Assembly: GCA_016191845.1 (NCBI GenBank)
Contig: JACPVF010000012.1
Location: 267,162-331,161 of the forward strand
Source of the DNA: Chloroflexota bacterium
Lineage (GTDB): Bacteria; Chloroflexota; Anaerolineae; Anaerolineales; Villigracilaceae
Direction: 5' to 3'
Length of the DNA stretch: 64,000 bases
Below the pieces are notes generated by a model. It was not told where the DNA came from, ran no database searches, and saw only the letters and a list, made by a program, of their open reading frames with translations. Position numbers and translations under genes: made by a program. Positions 1-6,628 of this stretch are shown here, piece after piece (positions within the stretch are counted from its first letter, which is position 1; each line of letters begins with the position of its first letter).

Positions 1-462
1 CCGACCTTTGAGATGAACGGTTGGCGTCTGGTGGACGGCGGCGTGTTGGATCCTGTGCCTGTTTCGGTGGCGCGCTCCTTGGCGCGCAACTTGCCTGTGG
101 TGGCCGTGGCGCTTACGGCTCCTATCGGCGAGCCCGCCCGTCCCTGGGGCGTGCCCATGCCCAGCATCGTCCCGCGCGTGATCGCAGATCGCATCAACCG
201 CCTCAACGTAGCCCAGGCCATGGATGTCTTTATGCGTTCGATCGACATTGGCAACCGCGCCATGGCCGAATACCGTCTGGCCGTGGACAAGCCCGAGGTG
301 CTGGTGCGCCCCGCTGTCTCACACATCGAACTGCTCGACCGCGTGGACCCGCGTGAGGTGGCTCAACTGGGCGAGGATGCACTCGAAGCCGTCCTGCCCG
401 ACTTGAAACGTGCTGTCAGTTGGCCTGTCCGTCTGGGCCGCTGGATGGGAGTCAAGGCATGA
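1..462 (+). CDS. Patatin-like phospholipase, C-terminal part (5' end outside window)
   Basis: The reading frame is open from base 1, so only the last 153 codons are present. The motif VDGGVLDPVPV matches the Asp-Gly-Gly/Ala signature of patatin-like lipid acyl hydrolases (RssA/RssB type), whose Asp forms the Ser-Asp catalytic dyad. The nucleophile elbow (GxSxG) must lie upstream of the window. After the motif come a typical patatin tail of alternating helices (residues like ADRINRLNVAQAMDVFMRS) and no extra domain. The stop overlaps the start of the next gene (ATGA), so the two are co-transcribed. The substrate cannot be told from this fragment. Confidence 0.85.
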   Translation, partial: PTFEMNGWRLVDGGVLDPVPVSVARSLARNLPVVAVALTAPIGEPARPWGVPMPSIVPRVIADRINRLNVAQAMDVFMRSIDIGNRAMAEYRLAVDKPEVLVRPAVSHIELLDRVDPREVAQLGEDALEAVLPDLKRAVSWPVRLGRWMGVKA

Positions 463-686
463 AACGTGATCTGCGCGATTATGCCCGCAAGACCGAAGTC
501 CGCCTGGGGCTGGGGGCGATCGTCCTCTTCCTGGTGGTGGGCATGGGACTGATTTGGCTCATCTATGGCACGGGGGCGGCCTCGTTGGGCATGTTGTGCA
601 TGGGTGCGGGCCTGGCCACCGTGGTGCTCATCTATCTTGTCTTCCTCGGAATCGAGTTGATCCTGAAGAATGCCCGCCCCAAGTGA
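459..686 (+). CDS. Small two-helix membrane protein, unknown function
   Basis: This 75-residue protein starts at the ATG that overlaps the patatin stop by 4 bases. An upstream in-frame start at 420 would lie deep inside the patatin gene and is less likely. After a charged N-terminus (MKRDLRDYARKTEVRLG) there are two hydrophobic helices, about residues 18-40 and 43-68, followed by a short basic tail. It overlaps the following hydrolase gene by 17 bases, so it sits in a tight three-gene operon. I recognise no family. Translational coupling suggests it works with the lipid or ester hydrolases on either side, but this is only context. Confidence 0.7.
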   Translation: MKRDLRDYARKTEVRLGLGAIVLFLVVGMGLIWLIYGTGAASLGMLCMGAGLATVVLIYLVFLGIELILKNARPK

Positions 687-1329
687 TTCCCAGTTGATCG
701 AATTCCACGGCTGGACCCTGCGCCTGCGTCCCGCTTCCGAGCCGCCCCCACGCCTGATGCTGATGTTGCACGGCTGGACGGGCGATGAGAACTCGATGTG
801 GGTCTTCGGCCGCGACCTGCCGCCGCGAACCTGGCTGTTGGCTCCGCGCGCACCACATGCCGCCCACCCAAGCGGATATTCCTGGCGGCCATACGTCGAG
901 GACACGCATGGCCGCCCGAGCGCCGAGATGATGCGTCCCTCTGCCGATGCGTTGATCCAATTGGTGGATGAGTACTCCGCCTCCGTCGGTGTGGACGCTG
1001 CCCAGTTCGACGTGATGGGCTTCAGTCAGGGTGCGGCCATGACCAACCTGCTGGCCATGCTTTATCCGCAGCGCATCCGCAGGGCGGGAGTGTTGGCGGG
1101 CTTCGTCCCGAGCGGAGTCGAGGCCCTCGTGGAGAAACGGCCACTCGAAGCGAAGCCATTCTTCGTCGCACACGGCACGCAGGACGAACTCGTCCCCATT
1201 GAGCGAGCGCGGGACTCCATCCGCCTGCTCGAACAGGCGGGGGCGCAAGTCACCTACTGCGAAGCCGAGGTCGGTCACAAGGTCAGTGCGGATTGTATGC
1301 GTGCGCTGAAAAGATTTTTTCAGGAATAG
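670..1329 (+). CDS. Alpha/beta hydrolase, phospholipase/carboxylesterase family
   Basis: A 219-residue serine hydrolase of the YpfH/EstB-like phospholipase/carboxylesterase family. The oxyanion-hole region reads LMLHGWTGDE. The nucleophile elbow GFSQGA gives Ser119, HGTQDELVP gives Asp172, and VGHKVS gives His203, so the triad is complete and correctly spaced. There is no signal peptide, so it is probably cytoplasmic. It should hydrolyse short carboxylic esters or lysophospholipids; the exact substrate is unknown. It is the last gene of a tight operon with the patatin fragment and a small membrane protein, and is followed by a hairpin (1334-1352). Confidence 0.88.
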   Translation: MPAPSDSQLIEFHGWTLRLRPASEPPPRLMLMLHGWTGDENSMWVFGRDLPPRTWLLAPRAPHAAHPSGYSWRPYVEDTHGRPSAEMMRPSADALIQLVDEYSASVGVDAAQFDVMGFSQGAAMTNLLAMLYPQRIRRAGVLAGFVPSGVEALVEKRPLEAKPFFVAHGTQDELVPIERARDSIRLLEQAGAQVTYCEAEVGHKVSADCMRALKRFFQE

Positions 1330-1333
1330 GAAT

Positions 1334-1352
1334 CCGCGAGTTCTGCTCGCGG
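1334..1352 (+). terminator. Hairpin after the hydrolase gene
   Basis: A perfect 7-bp stem (1334-1340 with 1346-1352, CCGCGAG/CTCGCGG) with a 5-base loop lies just after the stop at 1329. A second 6-bp stem (1357-1362 with 1371-1376) follows. No T-tract follows either stem, so this is a weak or Rho-assisted terminator or an mRNA 3' end stabiliser rather than a classic intrinsic terminator. Confidence 0.45.
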
Positions 1353-1381
1353 CAGAAGATGAGCCCCATTTCATCTGGGCG

Positions 1382-1410
1382 TTGACGCTCATTTTGTTTA
1401 CGGGTATCCT
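1382..1410 (+). promoter_or_regulatory. Sigma-70-type promoter of the L,D-transpeptidase gene
   Basis: TTGACG (1382-1387), a 17-base spacer, and TATCCT (1405-1410) match the -35 and -10 consensus at 5/6 and 4/6. The predicted start of transcription near 1417 lies downstream of the possible TTG start at 1410, which supports ATG 1440 as the real start codon. Confidence 0.6.
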
Positions 1411-1439
1411 TGACCGAAATTTTACATGAAGGACAAAGC

Positions 1440-2594
1440 ATGAGACGACCTGTTTCCCGTCGTGACTTTCTCAAACTCGCGGGCCTGAGCCTGGGCGCAA
1501 TGGCGCTCACCCCAGCCGACATCAAGTTTCTGGATCGGTTGAACGCTCCCAAGCGCCTGCCACAATTCCCCACCAGCGCGATCATCGGCCGTGTGACCGA
1601 TAGCGACGTGGACCTCCGCAGCCGTCCCACCAACGACCCGGGCCTGAACACTTCCATTGCCAAACTGCCCGCCGACACCCTGCTCGAGTGGAATCGGGAG
1701 GTGGTCGGCAATGTGGTCTTTGGCCTGTCCAACCAGCGTTACGTGGAGACGCCGCAGGGCTACGTTTATGGCTCGGTGCTCCAGCCCACCCGCAACCTGC
1801 CCAATACGCCCATCACATCCATGCCGCCCGGCGTGCCTGGTTTCTGGGCCGAGGTCACGGTGCCGTACATCGACCTGGCGCACGAAGGGGCGGTGGCCTC
1901 GCCCTGGCTGCAGGACATGCAGAAGTACAATTTCCAGCCGCGCCTGTATTACGGGCAGGTGGTGTGGATCGACCAGATTCGCACCTCCAATGGGTTCCCC
2001 GAATATCGCTGGACCGAAGGGGCCAACGGTCACGGCTATGGCTACGGCGACTATGGCGAATTCTTCTGGGCCGACGGTGCGGGACTCAAGATCCTCACCG
2101 ACGCCGACGTGGCTCCCATCAGCCCGGACGTCGACCCGAACGCCAAAACCATTTCGGTGGACCTCGACTACCAAACCCTGTCCTGCTATGAAGGAACCAA
2201 CGAGGTGTACTTCTGTCAGATCTCCAGCGGCAAACGCTACGACCCCGTAACAGGCATGGTGACAGATGCCTTTGCCACGCCCGCGGGTACCCTGATGACC
2301 TACTGGAAGATCATCTCCAAGAACATGACGGCGGGCAGCGAAGCCTCGGGCTATTCCACGCCTGCGGTTCCCTGGTGCACCTTCATCGCCACAGGCGGAG
2401 TCGCCATCCACGGCGCGTTCTGGCACAATGCCTTCGGCGAACGCCGCTCGCATGGCTGCATCAACGTCTCACCTGAAGACGCCAAGTGGATCTTCCGCTG
2501 GACGACTCCGTATGTGTCCCTGGCCGTCAGCGAGGAGCGCCGCAGCCTGCCTGATCACGGCACGGTAATCAACTCAAAAGAGACCGTCGTCTAA
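1440..2594 (+). CDS. L,D-transpeptidase (YkuD domain) with Tat-type signal
   Basis: This 384-residue exported enzyme forms 3-3 crosslinks in peptidoglycan or attaches proteins to it. The N-terminus has a twin-arginine-like motif (VSRRDFLKLAG) and a hydrophobic segment, so export by Tat is likely. Residues about 45-125 resemble a bacterial SH3 domain (VDLRSRPTN). The C-terminal YkuD domain carries IHGAFWHNAFG and SHGCINVSPEDA, giving His338 and the catalytic Cys340. ATG 1440 is preceded by GAAGGA and a good promoter. It is followed after 27 bases by the CcdA gene, so the two may share a transcript. Confidence 0.92.
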   Translation: MRRPVSRRDFLKLAGLSLGAMALTPADIKFLDRLNAPKRLPQFPTSAIIGRVTDSDVDLRSRPTNDPGLNTSIAKLPADTLLEWNREVVGNVVFGLSNQRYVETPQGYVYGSVLQPTRNLPNTPITSMPPGVPGFWAEVTVPYIDLAHEGAVASPWLQDMQKYNFQPRLYYGQVVWIDQIRTSNGFPEYRWTEGANGHGYGYGDYGEFFWADGAGLKILTDADVAPISPDVDPNAKTISVDLDYQTLSCYEGTNEVYFCQISSGKRYDPVTGMVTDAFATPAGTLMTYWKIISKNMTAGSEASGYSTPAVPWCTFIATGGVAIHGAFWHNAFGERRSHGCINVSPEDAKWIFRWTTPYVSLAVSEERRSLPDHGTVINSKETVV

Positions 2595-2621
2595 CTCAAC
2601 CCAAAAAGAGAGTTCCCTTTC

Positions 2622-3347
2622 ATGGATATTTCCCAGATCACCCTCGGCCTGGCCTTCCTGGCAGGTCTGGCTTCCTTCCTTTCTCCGTGCGTGTTCTCGC
2701 TGGTGCCCGCCTATGTGGGCTACCTCAGCGGACGTGCGGCAGGCGGCGAAAGCAGCGCGTCGAACCGCTGGATTACGTTCACGCACGGTCTGGCCTTCGT
2801 CCTCGGCTTTAGCGTGGTCTTCATCCTGCTGGGGGTGGCCGCCTCCGCCCTGGGCGGAATCTTGCACGACTTAAGCGATTGGTTGGCGCGCATCGGCGGC
2901 ATCGTTGTGATCGTCTTCGGCCTGCACATGATCGGCGTCTTCCGCATCCCCTTCCTGGAGTACGACACGCGTGTTACCACCGCTCCCGACCGTAAGCTGG
3001 GATATCTCTCGTCCGCGCTCATGGGAGTCTTCTTCTCGGCGGGCTGGTCTCCTTGTGTGGGACCCGTCCTCGGCGCGATCCTGACCCTGGCCGCCAACGG
3101 TGGGAACCTGACCTTGGGCACGATGCTCCTTACCGCCTATTCCGTGGGATTGGCCATTCCCTTCCTTGTGGCGGCCCTTGGCATCGGCTGGGTGACCGTG
3201 GTCCTGCGCAAGTACAGCAAGGTCATGCGCTACGTCGAGATCGGCATGGGTGTGGTGCTGGTACTTGTGGGTGTCATGCTCTTCACGGGCGCGTTCTCGT
3301 TGATCGCCCAGCGCACCCAGTTCTTCTGGTTCGATTTCGGAATTTAG
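2622..3347 (+). CDS. ccdA: Cytochrome c biogenesis protein CcdA / DsbD-like membrane thiol transporter
   Basis: A 241-residue protein of six hydrophobic helices typical of CcdA, which carries reducing equivalents across the membrane to extracytoplasmic thiol proteins. The first helix contains the family signature ASFLSPCVFSLVPAYVGYLSG and the fourth contains FFSAGWSPCVGPVLG. The two Cys residues in these Pro-Cys motifs form the redox pair. The next gene encodes a glutaredoxin-like domain fused to a DUF2085 membrane domain, which supports a local thiol-redox function. No cytochrome c maturation genes are in view, so the acceptor is unknown. Confidence 0.92.
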   Translation: MDISQITLGLAFLAGLASFLSPCVFSLVPAYVGYLSGRAAGGESSASNRWITFTHGLAFVLGFSVVFILLGVAASALGGILHDLSDWLARIGGIVVIVFGLHMIGVFRIPFLEYDTRVTTAPDRKLGYLSSALMGVFFSAGWSPCVGPVLGAILTLAANGGNLTLGTMLLTAYSVGLAIPFLVAALGIGWVTVVLRKYSKVMRYVEIGMGVVLVLVGVMLFTGAFSLIAQRTQFFWFDFGI

Positions 3348-3371
3348 TTGTAAGCCTTTTGGGAGCTGACC

Positions 3372-4382
3372 TTGCTTACCGTTACCCTGTACACCCGTGA
3401 GAATTGTCCTCTGTGCGACGAAGTTCGCGCCGAGTTGGCGGCCCTGCAGGAGAAATTTCCGCACCGCCTTGTCATCGTGGATATCGACTCCGACGCGTCG
3501 TTGAAGCAAAAGTTCGGCGAAGCCATCCCCGTCGTCGAGGTGGGACCCTACAGTCTGAAAGCACCCATCTCGCCCCAATCTCTGGCGATGACCCTCGGCG
3601 CCGCTACCGACCGCCGCGACCAATGGCAAAAGCTGGACCCCGAGGAATATGAAAAGCGGGTCCGCCGTGGACAGGAGTTCACGCGCGGTGACCGCATCTC
3701 GTATTGGATCGCCAAAAATTACCTGTGGGTCATCAATCTGTTCATCCTCCTCTACGTCGGCCTGCCCTTCCTGGCGCCCACGCTCATGGAGGCGGGGTTG
3801 ACTCTCCCTGCCAAGGCCATTTACGCCATGTACAGCCCGCTCTGCCATCAGTTCGGCTTCCGCTCGTTCTTCCTGTTTGGCGAGCAGTCCTATTATCCGT
3901 TGGCGGAAGCCAATGTCAGCGGCGCGGAGACCTTCGAGCAGGCTACGGGTATCCAGGGTTTGAGCGACCCTTCGAACATCGCCCGCCTGGAAGCGCGTCA
4001 GTTCGTCGGCAATCCGACGATGGGATATAAAGTAGCCTTGTGCGAGCGGGATGTCGCCATCTATGGCGCGATGCTGCTCTTCGGTATCGTCTACGCTCTG
4101 ACGGGGCGCCGCATCCCGCCGCTGCACTGGGCCTTGTGGCTGGTCCTCGGCCTGGGGCCGATCGGCCTGGACGGTTTCTCGCAGCTTTTTAGTCAATTCA
4201 ACTGGACCTGGCTGAGCGCCATCCTGCCGTATCGCGAGAGCACGCCCTTCCTGCGCGTGCTGACCGGCGCACTGTTCGGTCTGTCCACCGCCTGGTTTGC
4301 CTACCCCTACGTGGAAGAATCCATGAAGGAGACGCGCCAGTTCTTTGTCAAGAAACTCGCCGTCTCGCAGCCCACCGAATAA
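3372..4382 (+). CDS. Glutaredoxin-like domain fused to DUF2085 membrane domain
   Basis: This 336-residue protein starts with TTG at 3372, preceded by GGGAG. Residues 1-85 form a small thioredoxin-fold domain of the glutaredoxin-like type (VTLYTRENCPLCDEVRAEL, active site CPLC, and the cis-Pro segment AIPVVEV). Residues about 110-320 hold four or so membrane helices with the DUF2085 signature MYSPLCHQFGFRSFFLFG and a later Cys-Glu-Arg (ALCERDVAIYG). DUF2085 proteins normally stand alone and have no known function. The fusion, next to ccdA, suggests that the conserved Cys residues of DUF2085 are thiol-redox centres. The stop overlaps the next start by one base (TAATG). Confidence 0.85.
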   Translation: MLTVTLYTRENCPLCDEVRAELAALQEKFPHRLVIVDIDSDASLKQKFGEAIPVVEVGPYSLKAPISPQSLAMTLGAATDRRDQWQKLDPEEYEKRVRRGQEFTRGDRISYWIAKNYLWVINLFILLYVGLPFLAPTLMEAGLTLPAKAIYAMYSPLCHQFGFRSFFLFGEQSYYPLAEANVSGAETFEQATGIQGLSDPSNIARLEARQFVGNPTMGYKVALCERDVAIYGAMLLFGIVYALTGRRIPPLHWALWLVLGLGPIGLDGFSQLFSQFNWTWLSAILPYRESTPFLRVLTGALFGLSTAWFAYPYVEESMKETRQFFVKKLAVSQPTE

Positions 4383-5164
4383 TGCCTTTCATCGAAAAAA
4401 ACGGTCTCCGTTATTACACCTTTGATCTGTTTCCGCGCTCGGTGCTGCACGGCGTGATTACGCGTCGCGGCGGGGTCAGCCCTGCGCCCTGGGAGTCGCT
4501 CAACGTAGGCGGCACCGTCGGCGACGACAAGACGCGCGTGCGTGCCAACCGTCAACGCACCTTCGAGGCCTTTGGCCGCGACCTGTCGTCTATCTTCGAC
4601 GTGTGGCAGGTCCACAGCGCGGACGTGGTCTGTGCCGACCAGCCCATTGACCCCGACACCGACCTGACCCAGGCCGACATCATCCTCACCGATCGGCCCG
4701 AGGTCACGCTCTATATGCGCTTTGCCGATTGCGTGCCGTTGCTCTTCCATGACCCCGTCAAGCAGGTCATTGGCCTGGCTCATGCGGGCTGGGTGGGTAC
4801 GATGAAAGGTGCGGGCCGCGCGGCGGTCGAGGCCATGCAAGCACGGTACGGCTGCAAGCCTGAGAATATCCTGGCGGCTGTTGGGCCCTCCATCGGCGTG
4901 GACCATTACGAGGTCGGCGCGGACGTCATCGTCAAGACCCGCGAGTCTTTTGGCGCAGATGCCGAGCGTCTGATCGAGTCACGCAACGGTCACACCTATC
5001 TCGACTTGTGGACGGCAAATTATGTCCAGCTGCAGAAAGCGGGCGTGGAACACATCGAAGTGGCGGGCCTGTGCACGGCCTGTCATCTCGAGGATTGGTT
5101 CTCGCACCGTGCTGAGAAGGGCAAGACGGGACGCTTCGGTGCGCTGATGGCGCTCCAGGCGTAA
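4382..5164 (+). CDS. pgeF: PgeF/YfiH family (laccase-domain) purine nucleoside phosphorylase-like enzyme
   Basis: This 260-residue protein has the full signature of the cupro/zinc 'multicopper polyphenol oxidase' YfiH family, now known as peptidoglycan editing factor or a purine nucleoside phosphorylase/adenosine deaminase. The metal ligands are visible in QVHSADVV, FADCVPLLF, GLAHAGWVGTMKG and GLCTACHLEDWFSHRAEKG. Length matches the family. It begins at the TAATG overlap with the DUF2085 gene. It lies directly upstream of yggS, yggT and yggU, the usual neighbours near cell-division genes in many bacteria. Confidence 0.92.
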   Translation: MPFIEKNGLRYYTFDLFPRSVLHGVITRRGGVSPAPWESLNVGGTVGDDKTRVRANRQRTFEAFGRDLSSIFDVWQVHSADVVCADQPIDPDTDLTQADIILTDRPEVTLYMRFADCVPLLFHDPVKQVIGLAHAGWVGTMKGAGRAAVEAMQARYGCKPENILAAVGPSIGVDHYEVGADVIVKTRESFGADAERLIESRNGHTYLDLWTANYVQLQKAGVEHIEVAGLCTACHLEDWFSHRAEKGKTGRFGALMALQA

Positions 5165-5212
5165 GGCCGTTGGCGAAACGGGAACAGGTTCAGGTCCAGG
5201 TGCGAAGCAGAG

Positions 5213-5218
5213 TAAAAT
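5213..5218 (+). promoter_or_regulatory. -10 box of yggS (leaderless type)
   Basis: TAAAAT at 5213-5218 ends 7 bases before ATG 5226, so transcription would begin at or next to the start codon. The -35 region (around 5189-5195) is weak. No Shine-Dalgarno sequence is visible, consistent with a leaderless message. Confidence 0.4.
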
Positions 5219-5225
5219 AAGAGTG

Positions 5226-5960
5226 ATGACCGAACTCGTCGATTCCATCCGTGAACGTTATCTGCATACGCTCGACCGCATTGCATCTGCCGCCCGCTTC
5301 GTGGGACGCGATCCCGCCGCGATCCGCCTGGTGGTGGTGACCAAGTCTCAGCCGCGTGAGGTGGTGGAGGCTGCCATCGAAGCGGGGGCAACCATTCTCG
5401 GGGAGAATTATCCCGAAGAAGCGGTCGAAAAAATCCAATCCATCGGCGTGCAATCTGCGGTAGAATGGCACATGATCGGGCACGTACAAAGCCGCAAGGC
5501 GCGTTTGGTGCCCGCGAACTTTAACTTGATGCATTCGCTGGATGGTGCGAAGTTGGCCGGGAAGCTGGACCCCTTTGCCGCTGAGGCGGGACGTGTCCTG
5601 CCCGTCCTGTTGGAATTCAACGTGGGCGGCGAGGACTCGAAATCGGGTTGGTCCGCCACCGATGAGTCCCGTTGGGATGAACTGGCGGCCTCGCTGACGC
5701 CCGTGCTGGGCCTGTCCCATCTGCGGATTCGCGGCTTGATGGTGATGCCGCCCATCGGCGACGACGCCGAGGCCTCGCGCCCGTACTTCCAGCGGACCCG
5801 CCGCCTGCAGGCTTTTTTGCGCGAGCACCTGCCGCAGGCCGACTGGTCCGAGCTTTCGATGGGCACCAGCACAGACTTCGAGGTGGCGGTGCAGGAAGGC
5901 GCCACTTTGGTGCGCGTGGGGACGGCCATCGTCGGCCCGCGCAAGTATGCTCAAAAATAA
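5226..5960 (+). CDS. yggS: YggS family PLP-binding homeostasis protein
   Basis: A 244-residue PLP-binding protein (PLPBP/YggS/YlmE family), a single TIM-barrel domain that handles pyridoxal phosphate and amino-acid homeostasis without known catalysis. The PLP lysine is Lys40 in LVVVTKSQP. Other family motifs are GENYPEEAVEK, EWHMIGHVQSRKARLV, LRIRGLMVMPP and LSMGTSTDFEVAVQEGATLVRVGTAIVG, where the last part binds the phosphate. I chose ATG 5226 over GTG 5223 because a -10 box lies 7 bases upstream. yggT follows 15 bases downstream. Confidence 0.94.
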   Translation: MTELVDSIRERYLHTLDRIASAARFVGRDPAAIRLVVVTKSQPREVVEAAIEAGATILGENYPEEAVEKIQSIGVQSAVEWHMIGHVQSRKARLVPANFNLMHSLDGAKLAGKLDPFAAEAGRVLPVLLEFNVGGEDSKSGWSATDESRWDELAASLTPVLGLSHLRIRGLMVMPPIGDDAEASRPYFQRTRRLQAFLREHLPQADWSELSMGTSTDFEVAVQEGATLVRVGTAIVGPRKYAQK

Positions 5961-5975
5961 TGTCGAGGAGCTTTA

Positions 5976-6230
5976 ATGTACGGATTGGTAAGCGCGATAA
6001 GCCTGGTATCAAATCTCTTGATCTGGATCGTGATCGCGAATGTTCTGCTATCATATTTTGTGGACCCGTATCACCCCATCCGCCGTGCGCTCGACAGCAT
6101 CGTGGAGCCGTTCCTTGCGCCCATCCGCCGCATCCTCCCGAGCACGGGCATGGTCGATTTCAGCCCGATGGTGTTGACCTTGTTGATCTGGCTTTTGACC
6201 CGTTTCCTTATTAGCATTCTGACTCATTAG
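5976..6230 (+). CDS. yggT: YggT family membrane protein
   Basis: An 84-residue protein with two membrane helices (about residues 5-28 and 60-80) and the central YggT motif with PYHPIRRALDSIVEPFLAP followed by RRILP. GAGGAGC at about 5963 is its ribosome-binding site. The family is linked to membrane-associated division or osmotic functions, but its activity is not known. Its place between yggS and yggU is the standard arrangement. Confidence 0.93.
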   Translation: MYGLVSAISLVSNLLIWIVIANVLLSYFVDPYHPIRRALDSIVEPFLAPIRRILPSTGMVDFSPMVLTLLIWLLTRFLISILTH

Positions 6231-6240
6231 CGAGGCATCT

Positions 6241-6552
6241 ATGACCAAACGCAAGTTCCAACTGCACGACGGGAAAAAAGGGGCCGCGCTGGCGGTGCGG
6301 GTCACACCGCGGGCCAGCAAGAACAAGATCGTGGAAGTGCTCGAAGACGGCACGTTGAAGGTCCATCTCGCCGCGCCGCCCGTGGATGATGAGGCCAACC
6401 TGGAATTGCTCAAGTTCATGGGCGAGGTGCTGGGTATACCCAAATCACGGCTGGACATTGTGGCGGGCGCGGCGGGTCGTGACAAGCTCATCGCGGTTAT
6501 CGATATGGACGCCGAGACTGCTCACAAGCGCATCCTGGCGTATCTCGAATAA
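6241..6552 (+). CDS. yggU: DUF167 / YggU family protein
   Basis: A 103-residue protein of the DUF167 family. The motifs VRVTPRASKNKIVE, LKVHLAAPPVDDEAN and IVAGAAGRDKLIAV are typical of the alpha/beta fold. Function is unknown. It is the last gene of the pgeF-yggS-yggT-yggU string and is followed at once by an intrinsic terminator. Confidence 0.93.
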   Translation: MTKRKFQLHDGKKGAALAVRVTPRASKNKIVEVLEDGTLKVHLAAPPVDDEANLELLKFMGEVLGIPKSRLDIVAGAAGRDKLIAVIDMDAETAHKRILAYLE

Positions 6553-6555
6553 ATA

Positions 6556-6585
6556 AAAACAAGCCGATGAAAGTCGGCTTGTTTT
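6556..6585 (+). terminator. Bidirectional intrinsic terminator between yggU and the lytic transglycosylase gene
   Basis: A 12-bp perfect stem (6556-6567 with 6574-6585) with a 6-base loop. The arms are A-rich on the left and T-rich on the right, so it can end transcription from yggU (plus) and from the convergent lytic transglycosylase gene (minus). Confidence 0.9.
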
Positions 6586-6628
6586 TATTTGTCTACTTAC
6601 TTGGCGTGAGGGTTGTCTCGCACTATTT

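Noticed and set aside
1410..1439. Upstream TTG start for the L,D-transpeptidase
   Set aside because: It falls on the -10 box of the predicted promoter, and it would bury the Tat-like signal behind 10 extra residues. ATG 1440 has a Shine-Dalgarno sequence.
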